Assembly: GCA_002479485.1 (NCBI GenBank) | Contig: DLNM01000054.1 | Location: forward strand, 63,285 to 127,284 | From: Firmicutes bacterium UBA7510 | Lineage (GTDB): Bacteria; Bacillota; Clostridia; Tissierellales; Sedimentibacteraceae | Length of the DNA stretch: 64,000 nt | Reading direction: 5' to 3' | In this document: one piece after another, positions 42,626 to 50,938 of the stretch | Layout: every line of letters starts with the position of its first letter | Numbering within the stretch: position 1 is the first letter of the stretch | The notes under the pieces: generated by a model | Told to the model about the DNA's origin: nothing | What the model saw: only the letters and a program-made list of their open reading frames with translations | Databases searched by the model: none | Made by a program: the position numbers and the translations under genes

Positions 42626-44197
42626 TTATTTAATGTTCGTGATTATTTTTGCTATTTCTGCTCTTGTAATCTGGTTATATGGCTTAAATGAACCATCTGG
42701 ATAACCATTTAATACACCTTTTGCTACACAGAAGTCTATATAATTTTTAGACCACATATCTTCTGTTAAATCATAAAAATATTTTTGTGAATTAAGCTTA
42801 TAACCGTTTAATGCTCTATATAAAACTGTTGAGGCTTCTTCTCTTGTTATATAGCTTTTAGGATTAAAATAATTATTATTACCTTTCATTATCCCATAAG
42901 AATATAAAGCATTAATATAATCATATGCCCAGCTAGAAGATTTAACATCATAAAATACAGGTTCATTTACAACAACCCTATTATATCCAAATAATCTATA
43001 TATGACAGCAGCAAATTCTTCTCTGGTCATATAGTTTCCTGGACTAAAGTAATGAGTATCCCTGCCTGTCATATATCCCTTAACTGTAGCTTCCTTAATT
43101 TCATTTTTAGCCCATGAATCCCAAGTATCCTTATAATAATTGCCATTAAGCCAGTTTTTATAGTTATCCCATATTGAAGTGTCCTCTTGTGACAAAGCCC
43201 AACTAGCACTTCCCTTTAGATTATACTTTTCTACAAGAATTAACTTTTCTTTAAGTGATTTTTCATTTTCATAGTACATAATATAATCCCCAGCCGAGAA
43301 CTTCTTCCCAGAAAATGAATATGTAGAACCTATTTTTCCTACTGAAAACTTTAAGTAAGGAGTTCTATTGTATGTATCATAATATTCTGTAGCATTAAAT
43401 GCTGACTTTATACTATTTAAAGACTTAAGCACTACTGCATCACCACCAGAAGCTTCATTGTAGTTCCAATATCTACCGTAAAACGGAACACCTAATACAA
43501 TCTTTTGTGATGATATATACTTCAGCATTGTTTTAATACTGTTTTCAACAAATTCATATCCTGCTACTGGACCTGGTTTTGAACCAGGATAACTTTGGTC
43601 GTAAGTCATAATTATAAACGTATCTACTACCTTATTTAGTTTTTCATAGTCATAAGAACCTTGCCACCCAGTTTTAATATCATATGGATTAGCTGCAATA
43701 GCCATAGATAACTGTTTTCCCTCTGGCATTATTGAATGAAGATATTCAGTAAATTGAACTAAATTTGCACTGTCATTGACAGTTAAATTTTCTATATCTA
43801 TATTAACCCCATCCAAATCATATTCTTTGATTATTCTTACTACCTCATTACAGTATGCAACATAATTGCTTAGTGCTTTTCTTCCTACCTCTCTATCAAA
43901 ATGATTACTTATGTACGGTATAACTTTAATTCCTTTTTTATGCATATCTTTAACAAATTGCTTATCAATAACATCTGTTATTTCTATTCTTCCATCGCTT
44001 TTTATGTTAAATAGATTTGGTAAAATCACATCCACAGAATCATTTGTTTTGTCAATATATGTCTTGTAGTCCTTCGTAGTACCCCTGTACAGATATGTCA
44101 TATTAACTCTACCATCTGCATAAATATAGTTACTTAACCCCATAAATACAACCAATGCCAATACTATAATGATTAATTTCTTTGTTCTTTTTACCAT
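42626..44197 (-). CDS. GH18-family glycoside hydrolase with three S-layer homology domains
   Basis: 523 residues. Signal peptide ending near YIYA-D. GH18 catalytic domain from about 30 to 350 with the catalytic DGVNIDIEN (DxxDxDxE) motif, FIIMTYDQSYPGSKPGP and VLGVPFYGRYW: a YaaH/SleL-like or chitinase-like fold acting on peptidoglycan or other GlcNAc polymers. Three SLH domains follow (starting near 353, 415 and 470: WAKNEIKEATVKGYMTG, WAYDYINALYSYGIMKG, WSKNYIDFCVAKGVLNG), which bind secondary cell-wall polymers. Hence a surface-anchored cell-wall hydrolase. Confidence 0.92.
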   Translation of the reverse strand: MVKRTKKLIIIVLALVVFMGLSNYIYADGRVNMTYLYRGTTKDYKTYIDKTNDSVDVILPNLFNIKSDGRIEITDVIDKQFVKDMHKKGIKVIPYISNHFDREVGRKALSNYVAYCNEVVRIIKEYDLDGVNIDIENLTVNDSANLVQFTEYLHSIMPEGKQLSMAIAANPYDIKTGWQGSYDYEKLNKVVDTFIIMTYDQSYPGSKPGPVAGYEFVENSIKTMLKYISSQKIVLGVPFYGRYWNYNEASGGDAVVLKSLNSIKSAFNATEYYDTYNRTPYLKFSVGKIGSTYSFSGKKFSAGDYIMYYENEKSLKEKLILVEKYNLKGSASWALSQEDTSIWDNYKNWLNGNYYKDTWDSWAKNEIKEATVKGYMTGRDTHYFSPGNYMTREEFAAVIYRLFGYNRVVVNEPVFYDVKSSSWAYDYINALYSYGIMKGNNNYFNPKSYITREEASTVLYRALNGYKLNSQKYFYDLTEDMWSKNYIDFCVAKGVLNGYPDGSFKPYNQITRAEIAKIITNIK

Positions 44198-44533
44198 TTA
44201 TTCTCTCCATTATGTATTATAACTGAATAAAAACGCATTATCTCATACTTTAATTTATCAGTGAAAATATTACAACCTACGATATATGGCAAAATAAGAA
44301 TATATTAGCTATAATATTAATTTATTAATTCCATACTCTCATGAAAATTTGTCGCAATTTGCATTTTTATGTATTATTAATTATATTTACTCTCTATCAA
44401 ATTAATAATATAATTTAAACTACAATTTATAGGCCTTAATTAAATAATATGTACATCATCTAGAAATAGCATAATCTTTCTATGTTAATATGGTGCAAAA
44501 AAGCACTGTAAAATAAAAAAAGGAGAGATTTAG
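44198..44533. other. Divergent promoter spacer between GH18 and the secreted protein
   Basis: AT-rich and without a gene. It must hold promoters in both directions. A GTGC-AAAAAA-GCAC hairpin (about 44492-44506) lies just before the ribosome binding site of the plus-strand gene. No convincing -35/-10 pair stands out. Confidence 0.45.
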
Positions 44534-45445
44534 ATGAAAAAGATTAAAAAAATTTTGTACTTTACATTAATAATGTCAATATTATTAATGCCTGCCACAG
44601 CTTTTGCACAAGTTACGGATATTAACAATAAAACAATCTCGGAATTACAATCAGAATTTGGCAATTCAATTTTAATTACCAACACAAATACTACTACTAC
44701 AGACGCCTACATAGGTACTCCATATGAAGAAAATTCACTTGATGGATATGTACAGGAAACAGGAACTGACGGGAAATTATATTTATACAGAATTAGACAC
44801 ATTAAGTTAACTGATATTGATTATGGACCATTAACTAAAATTTCCCATATTTGCTCTGTATGTGCAGGATATACATACACTGTTTCTCAGACATATTCTG
44901 ATTCTAAAACAGTTGAACAAAATTGGAGTAATAGTACTACAGTGTCAGTATCAGCATCATTTGAGAAATTAGGTGCTAAAATTGAAACAGCAGTAGAAAA
45001 CACCTACACCTTCGGAGGAAGCAGAAGTAATACAGTAACCTATACAACTTATAAAGGCGAAACCTATTCCTTCCCTTCAAATGCTCCTCAAGGAACAAAT
45101 CAAGCTGATTATTATAGAGGTTTTATGCATGACAAATACGAAATAAAAACAGATATTGTAAAACAAGCTACAAGATTAATTGAAATACCTGTGGTTAGCA
45201 CTGAATTACTAATTCCAGAAGGTACAGTTCCTATTCCAGGCAGAATTTATAAAATGATAGTTAACTTTGCTGATGGAAGTTCTAGGATAATTCCTTCTAC
45301 AGATTATAATAAATATTATCCTAATGACTGCAAATACAAAACAGAAACTTATTGGGATTATGCTAACAAAGAAGTATCTACGGGTGAATTTTTCGTACCA
45401 AAGGTAAAAACAGTAGTTTATTTTAGCACAATAACAATTCCATAA
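44534..45445 (+). CDS. Secreted protein with aerolysin-reminiscent beta-hairpin region
   Basis: 303 residues; signal peptide with cleavage after AFA (about residue 25). No family certain. Residues ~115-165 alternate Ser/Thr and hydrophobic residues in long strands (TYTVSQTYSDSKTVEQNW, TTVSVSASFEKLGAKIE, ENTYTFGGSRSNTVTYTT) around an amphipathic turn. This pattern recalls the pre-insertion hairpin of aerolysin/ETX-MTX2 pore-formers and related secreted Bacillota proteins. Two cysteines (CSVC) lie before it. AAGGAGAG precedes ATG. Single gene with its own terminator. Confidence 0.6.
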   Translation: MKKIKKILYFTLIMSILLMPATAFAQVTDINNKTISELQSEFGNSILITNTNTTTTDAYIGTPYEENSLDGYVQETGTDGKLYLYRIRHIKLTDIDYGPLTKISHICSVCAGYTYTVSQTYSDSKTVEQNWSNSTTVSVSASFEKLGAKIETAVENTYTFGGSRSNTVTYTTYKGETYSFPSNAPQGTNQADYYRGFMHDKYEIKTDIVKQATRLIEIPVVSTELLIPEGTVPIPGRIYKMIVNFADGSSRIIPSTDYNKYYPNDCKYKTETYWDYANKEVSTGEFFVPKVKTVVYFSTITIP

Positions 45446-45455
45446 AAACATAGAT

Positions 45456-45483
45456 AAAGCCTACTTAAACTTAAGTAGGCTTT
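45456..45483 (+). terminator. Terminator of the secreted-protein gene
   Basis: Perfect 13-bp stem AAAGCCTACTTAA (45456-45468) / TTAAGTAGGCTTT (45471-45483), followed by TTAATTTT. It may also serve the convergent cardiolipin synthase gene. Confidence 0.85.
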
Positions 45484-45488
45484 TAATT

Positions 45489-46952
45489 TTACAACAAAGG
45501 TGATAATAATCTAGATATAGATTCTTTAAACTTAATAACTATACCTCTTTGTAAATATAGTTCATTTGTTAATTCTAATGAGTAATTTATATCTTCTTCA
45601 AAGATATTTTTCAACTCAGTTGATTTCATTGTATCATAAATTATGGCTATGACTTCAAAATTAAGTTTAAAACTTCTAACATCAAAGTTTGCTGTTCCAA
45701 CTGATGATACTACGCTGTCAATTACTACTGTTTTAGCATGTAAAAAACCATTTTCATAGGTGTAAACCTTAACTCCATATTTTAGAAGCTCGCCAACATA
45801 ATAATATGTAGCCCAATAAACAAACATATGATCTGGCTTATTTGGTATCATAATTCTTACATCTACACCTGACAGAGCGGCAATTTTAAGTGCCTCCATG
45901 ACACTTGCATCTGGTGCAAAATATGGTGTTTGAATGTAGATGCTTTTTTGTGCAGAACTAATAAGTTTTACATAATTTTGCTTTATTGTTTCATCTCTTC
46001 CGTCTGGTCCACTTGTAACAATTTGTATAGCAGCATCACCATCTACTTCCTCTTCTGTCATTTGAGGAAAATATTTAGGCTGGTAATTTAAGTCTTCTCT
46101 AGTGGCGTTACCCCAATCAAGGAAAAAACGTCTTTGTAAATCAGTTACCGCCGCTCCTATTATCTTTATATGAGTATCTCTCCAATAACCAAATTTCTTA
46201 TTTAGTCCCAAATATTCATTTCCAACATTAAACCCACCTACAAAGCCAATTCTCCCATCTATAACTACTATTTTTCTGTGATTTCTATAGTTAATCTTAA
46301 AGTTTAGATGTTTAAAAATACTTGAGAAAAATTTTCCTACCTTCCCTCCAGCATCAATAATTCCTTGAACATCCTGTTTTTTTAACTTTCGTCCTCCTAT
46401 AGAATCATATAAAAGCCTAACCTCAACACCTTCATTAGCCTTTTTTTCTAATAAATCAATAAGCTTTTTACCTAAATCATCATTTTTTATTATATAATAC
46501 AATACATGAACACTTTCATTAGCATTTTCTATGCATTTAAACAACTCTTCAAATTTTTCATTGCCATCAGTAAAAATTTGCACATCATTATTTTGAGTAA
46601 AAAATGATTGATTTCTAAACAAGTTCATTTTTATTATATCTCTGTGCGTTTCAATATTTTTATCCTTAAACACCAATTTCCCAGAATTAAAATTCTCCTG
46701 TTGAACCTTCAAAAAGTCTCCAAATGTCCTCTGTGCATTTGCTTTCATAGTAAATAATTTTTTTCTACTGAAATTTTGAGACAATAAAAGATACAAAAAA
46801 AATCCGACTCCAGGAAAAAGCAATAAAACTAAAAGCCAAGCCAGAGTTGCGGTGGAATCCTTTCTTTCCATAAATATAATGACAAACGATAAAATTATAT
46901 TTAACAAATATGCAATCGTAATTGGTCCAAATATATCAAACATACTATTCAT
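45489..46952 (-). CDS. cls: Cardiolipin synthase
   Basis: 487 residues. Two N-terminal membrane spans (to about residue 60), then two phospholipase-D-like HKD domains: NHRKIVVIDGRIGFVGG in the first and LHAKTVVIDSVVSSVGT in the second. It joins phosphatidylglycerol molecules to make cardiolipin at the membrane. The start is at 46952 or at the ATG three codons on; AGGATAGG overlaps the former. Monocistronic. Confidence 0.92.
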   Translation of the reverse strand: MNSMFDIFGPITIAYLLNIILSFVIIFMERKDSTATLAWLLVLLLFPGVGFFLYLLLSQNFSRKKLFTMKANAQRTFGDFLKVQQENFNSGKLVFKDKNIETHRDIIKMNLFRNQSFFTQNNDVQIFTDGNEKFEELFKCIENANESVHVLYYIIKNDDLGKKLIDLLEKKANEGVEVRLLYDSIGGRKLKKQDVQGIIDAGGKVGKFFSSIFKHLNFKINYRNHRKIVVIDGRIGFVGGFNVGNEYLGLNKKFGYWRDTHIKIIGAAVTDLQRRFFLDWGNATREDLNYQPKYFPQMTEEEVDGDAAIQIVTSGPDGRDETIKQNYVKLISSAQKSIYIQTPYFAPDASVMEALKIAALSGVDVRIMIPNKPDHMFVYWATYYYVGELLKYGVKVYTYENGFLHAKTVVIDSVVSSVGTANFDVRSFKLNFEVIAIIYDTMKSTELKNIFEEDINYSLELTNELYLQRGIVIKFKESISRLLSPLL

Positions 46953-47086
46953 CCTATCCTATTATATATATCATTAATATATAGTTTAAATGCACACTGT
47001 AATTATGTCAATGCTTAATATTATATGCATTTTTCTCAATTTTACATAATATATTTTAGATTATAGAATTTATAAGTTTTATATAG

Positions 47087-47092
47087 TATAAT
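47087..47092 (+). promoter_or_regulatory. -10 element upstream of the LytTR regulator gene
   Basis: TATAAT about 55 bp before the coding start, with no good -35 at 16-18 bp. Activator dependence is possible, but no tandem repeat like that at 49043 is visible here. Confidence 0.35.
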
Positions 47093-47141
47093 ATGGTAGA
47101 TGATAAAACTAACCTCAATCGTACTTGAATAATCGAAGAAA

Positions 47142-47876
47142 GTGGTGAAGAAAGCTGTGAACAATTTAAAAATAGCTATATGTGACGACGAAAAGCTTCA
47201 ACTAGATTTATTAGAAAAATACTGTACTGGTTGGCTTAGTGATAATAAAATACAAGCAACAATAACAACATATTCAAGTTCTGAGGGTTTTTTGTTTTCC
47301 TATGAAGATAATAAAAATTATGATATATTGCTTTTAGATATTCAAATGAAAGAGCTTAATGGAATTAGTTTAGCTAAAAGGCTAAGAGAAAGAGGAGATA
47401 ATGTTTCCATAATATTTATCACTGGTGTCAAAGACTTTGTTTTTGAAGGTTATCATGTACAAGCTATTGACTATATCTTAAAACCGGTTGAAGAAAAAAA
47501 GCTTAAATCTGCACTTAGCAGAGCTTATGAAAATATTCAAAGGAAGGAACCTCAATTAATTATTCAAATAGATAATGGTCTTATAAGATTAAATGAAAAA
47601 GATATACAGTACATCGAAAGTGTTGGACACAATACATATTTATATACAACTAATGGAATATATCAAGCAAAAAAAGGTATAAGTGCAGTTGAAAATGAAT
47701 TAACCGAAAATTTTTTTTATAAATGTCATCGCTCCTATATAATTAATATATTGCACATAGATTATATTTCTAAAAATGATGTAAAAATTAATAACACTAT
47801 TATTCCAATAGCACGTGGAAAATGGGAGGAGCTAAATAAAGCTTTTTTAAATTATTATAGAGGTGAAATGTGGTAG
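47142..47876 (+). CDS. LytTR-family response regulator (AgrA/LytR type)
   Basis: 244 residues. Receiver domain at residues ~9-125 with acidic pocket ICDDE, phospho-Asp in LLLDIQM and switch Lys in ILKPVEE. LytTR DNA-binding domain at ~140-240 (FYKCHRSYIINILHIDYI, IPIARGKWEEL). GTG start: codons at 47142, 47145 and 47157 are all possible, and AAGTGGTGA is the only ribosome-site-like sequence. It overlaps the kinase gene by 7 bp. It probably binds the 21-bp-phased repeat before the downstream ABC transporter operon. Confidence 0.9.
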   Translation: MVKKAVNNLKIAICDDEKLQLDLLEKYCTGWLSDNKIQATITTYSSSEGFLFSYEDNKNYDILLLDIQMKELNGISLAKRLRERGDNVSIIFITGVKDFVFEGYHVQAIDYILKPVEEKKLKSALSRAYENIQRKEPQLIIQIDNGLIRLNEKDIQYIESVGHNTYLYTTNGIYQAKKGISAVENELTENFFYKCHRSYIINILHIDYISKNDVKINNTIIPIARGKWEELNKAFLNYYRGEMW

Positions 47877-49039
47877 CTATAGTTTTTAATACTATTCTAA
47901 TTTTATTATATTTTTACTATATATATAACATCGCGGATATTCAAAAAGGAAAGATAAAAACAATTATAACATTTATATTATGTATTTTTACTTTAGCCAT
48001 AAGTTATCTATATAAATGTGAATTTGCAGGGTGGATATTAATATCTATAATTATGATTCTTTTTGATTTGTTTTATGATGAGGAACCTTTTGTATTACAA
48101 TGGTATAAGGTTTTGTCATATGGTTTATTTACTGCAATAATGCTTTTAATACTATCTAGCAGTCTATCTTACCTATTAATATATGAGCTTACGCTTTTGC
48201 TATGCTATATATTATTATCAAATCAAAGAAAATGCTTAACTATTGTAAATGGTATTTTAGTCGCATTGACCTATTTAATTATTATTGCAGCAACAATTAT
48301 ATATAAAAACAACAATACAAATGCTTTAATGTTTGTTTTATCAACACTTTTATTTTTTATATTGGAATTTATATTTCAAAGCTATCAAGCTAGCTTTGAA
48401 AAAAGCAACATATACTTTCAACAAAATGTACTACATAACCAATATGAAGAAATAAAAAACATATATCTTAATATGAGAGGCTGGAGACATGACTATCACA
48501 GCCATTTACAGACAATAAAAGCTCATTTGACACTTAATCAACTTGATGAGGTACAAAAATATCTATTAGAGCTAGAGCATGATTTAAATCGTGTGGATTC
48601 TTATGTGAAATCAGGAAATCTAATGGCAGATGCCATATTAAACAGTAAAATATCTATAGCTGAAAATAAAAGTATAGATGTTATATGCAAAGCTGAACTA
48701 CCTGAAGAACTTGTGATAACCGATATTGACATGTGTGTCATTCTTGGAAACCTACTTGACAATGCAACAGAGTCTTGCATGAGGATTGACGAGGATAAAA
48801 GATTTATTAGAATTTACATAGCCATATTAAAAAAACAATTATACATATCAATACAGAACTCAGCTAAGGAAGAGCTTGATTTTAATGAAAGAAACTATGT
48901 TTCTACAAAACGTGGGGAGCACGGACTTGGTATGAAGCGTGTTAAAATTCTAGTTGATAAATACAATGGTTACTTAAATTTACAAAATGAACCGGGAATA
49001 TTTGCAAGTGAGGTAACAATACCACTAACTGACAATTAA
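47870..49039 (+). CDS. GHKL sensor histidine kinase (AgrC-like)
   Basis: 389 residues. Six or seven membrane spans in residues 1-175, no large outer loop, then a cytoplasmic kinase: RGWRHDYHSHL (phospho-His), GNLLDNATESC (N box) and GLGMKRVKILVDKYNG (G box), the HPK10/AgrC arrangement. Such kinases often sense peptides or act with an ABC exporter. The start is GTG at 47870 behind AGAGGTG, inside the end of the regulator gene, so translation is coupled. No precursor peptide gene is evident nearby. Confidence 0.9.
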   Translation: MVAIVFNTILILLYFYYIYNIADIQKGKIKTIITFILCIFTLAISYLYKCEFAGWILISIIMILFDLFYDEEPFVLQWYKVLSYGLFTAIMLLILSSSLSYLLIYELTLLLCYILLSNQRKCLTIVNGILVALTYLIIIAATIIYKNNNTNALMFVLSTLLFFILEFIFQSYQASFEKSNIYFQQNVLHNQYEEIKNIYLNMRGWRHDYHSHLQTIKAHLTLNQLDEVQKYLLELEHDLNRVDSYVKSGNLMADAILNSKISIAENKSIDVICKAELPEELVITDIDMCVILGNLLDNATESCMRIDEDKRFIRIYIAILKKQLYISIQNSAKEELDFNERNYVSTKRGEHGLGMKRVKILVDKYNGYLNLQNEPGIFASEVTIPLTDN

Positions 49040-49042
49040 CAT

Positions 49043-49078
49043 TTCGTGCACGATTTTATGCAATTCGTGCATGATTTT
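49043..49078 (+). promoter_or_regulatory. Tandem LytTR-type binding repeats
   Basis: Direct repeats TTCGTGCACGATTTT (49043-49057) and TTCGTGCATGATTTT (49064-49078), spaced exactly 21 bp start to start, two helical turns. This is the usual phasing of LytTR/AgrA direct repeats. They lie immediately upstream of the -35 region. Confidence 0.75.
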
Positions 49079-49105
49079 TTTATATGAACATTTATACTGT
49101 ATAAT
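49077..49105 (+). promoter_or_regulatory. Activator-dependent promoter of the ABC exporter pair
   Basis: Perfect -10 TATAAT (49100-49105) with a poor -35 (TTTTTA at 17 bp). The missing -35 is replaced by the adjacent LytTR-type repeats, a class-II-like activator arrangement. Confidence 0.6.
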
Positions 49106-49126
49106 GATATTGAGGTGATTAGATAT

Positions 49127-50938
49127 ATGGAAACAAAAAATTCTTTATTTAAAAATACTATTTATACTTGGAAATTATTTAAAAAAAATAAGATTAATAA
49201 AATGTATTATACTTCAATATTTTTAATTTTTTTACTTGTTATAACTCCATTTTTAACTATGGCACTACCTAGTACAGCAATTTGGCTATTAATTAATGAT
49301 ATTTATTTTACTAAAACATTATTAATTATTTTTTCATATGCTTTGTTACTTATTGTGCTTAATTTTTTTATACAACAGATGAACTTGAATTCAATGCATT
49401 ACAATGCACATTTAAGATTATCTCTTGGAATGGAAATAGATTATAAAATACTAGACACAGACTTTATAAACATAGACAGTCAAACAAATAAAAACAGAAT
49501 AGAAAAAGCACTTGTTGCTGTTTATCAAAATGATGATATAGGGTTTACTGCATTAACAGAAGGATCAAGAACTTTTATCATAAATATTTTATGTTTAATA
49601 ATATATCTGTTAATTTCAGCAAAACTAAATATTTTAATAATGCTTTTGCTAATTATATCTCCGATATTTAGTCTATACGCAAACAACATAAATATAAAAT
49701 GGTTAGAAAAAAATAAAGATAATTGGGTTAAATATGATAAAAAAATAAGATATTTGAAAACTCAAACCACAGATTTAAAAAATGGCAAGGATATTAGACT
49801 ATATAAAATACAACACTGGTTTGTTGACTTATATTATAATTTGGTTAATTCAAGAGTTAGCTGGTATGACAAGGAATATAGAAGAATTTTTTTAATTCAA
49901 CTACTAGATAGGATTGTTTTCTGTGTGCAAAGCATAATTGTCTATGGTTACCTTTTATATAAAGTGACAAATGGTATGGATATTGCTACTTTTACTCTTT
50001 ATTTGGGTGTTGTTTCAGGCATTAGCACATTTATAAAAACTGCATTTGACAAGTATGCTTATATGCAAAAAAATAATGTATCAGTAAATGACTATTTATC
50101 CTATATACATACGCCAGATATTAGCAACCGAGACGAAGGTGAAGAAATTCCTAAATGTAATACCTATGAAATAAGATTTGAAAATGTATCATTTAGATAT
50201 CCTGATACTAATGAATACTTATTTGAAAATCTCAATCTTACCATAAAAAAGGGAGAAAAGCTTGCTCTTGTTGGAGCAAATGGCGCTGGCAAAACTACAT
50301 TTATAAAACTTTTATGCGGGCTATATACGCCCGATAATGGTGATATTTATATAAATGATATTAATATAAAGGATATTAATATTAAAAAATATTACAATTT
50401 GTTTAGTATAGTATTTCAAGAGGTTTTTGCATTTGCATTTACTATAGCACAAAATGTCACTTGTACTAATAATGAAGATATAAATTTTGAAAAAGTAAGT
50501 AAATGTCTAGAAATGGCTGGATTAAAAGAAAAGATTGAATCGTTACCAAATGGAGTAAATACTAACATGCTAAAAGAATTCGATGATGAAGGCATCGTAT
50601 TTTCAGGTGGTGAAATGCAAAAGCTTATGCTTGCAAGAGCTTTATACAAGGATAGTCCAATAATTATTCTTGATGAGCCAACTGCAGCACTAGACCCAAT
50701 AGCAGAAAGTGAAATGTACGAAAAATACAATTCATTTATAGATGATAAAACAAGTATATTTATATCTCATAGACTTAGCTCGACACGTTTTTGCCATAGG
50801 ATTTTGTTTATGAAGGATGGCAAATTAATCGAAGATGGCACCCATGATGAGCTTATGAACCTAAATGGTGAGTATGCAAATATGTTTGAGGTACAATCTC
50901 ATTATTATCAAAAGGAGGTAGAAGATTATGCAATCTAA
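49127..50938 (+). CDS. ABC exporter half-transporter 1
   Basis: About 603 residues: five to six N-terminal membrane spans (to ~330), then an ABC ATPase with GANGAGKTTFIKL, FSGGEMQKLMLARAL, LDEPTAALDP and ISHRLSSTRFC. The transmembrane half is loosely conserved, as in ABC exporters with peptide or unknown cargo. The ATG at 49127 fits TGAGGTGAT spacing; a GTG at 49115 is an alternative. It overlaps the second half-transporter by 11 bp. The two should form a heterodimer induced by the LytTR system upstream. Confidence 0.85.
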   Translation: METKNSLFKNTIYTWKLFKKNKINKMYYTSIFLIFLLVITPFLTMALPSTAIWLLINDIYFTKTLLIIFSYALLLIVLNFFIQQMNLNSMHYNAHLRLSLGMEIDYKILDTDFINIDSQTNKNRIEKALVAVYQNDDIGFTALTEGSRTFIINILCLIIYLLISAKLNILIMLLLIISPIFSLYANNINIKWLEKNKDNWVKYDKKIRYLKTQTTDLKNGKDIRLYKIQHWFVDLYYNLVNSRVSWYDKEYRRIFLIQLLDRIVFCVQSIIVYGYLLYKVTNGMDIATFTLYLGVVSGISTFIKTAFDKYAYMQKNNVSVNDYLSYIHTPDISNRDEGEEIPKCNTYEIRFENVSFRYPDTNEYLFENLNLTIKKGEKLALVGANGAGKTTFIKLLCGLYTPDNGDIYINDINIKDINIKKYYNLFSIVFQEVFAFAFTIAQNVTCTNNEDINFEKVSKCLEMAGLKEKIESLPNGVNTNMLKEFDDEGIVFSGGEMQKLMLARALYKDSPIIILDEPTAALDPIAESEMYEKYNSFIDDKTSIFISHRLSSTRFCHRILFMKDGKLIEDGTHDELMNLNGEYANMFEVQSHYYQKEVEDYAI

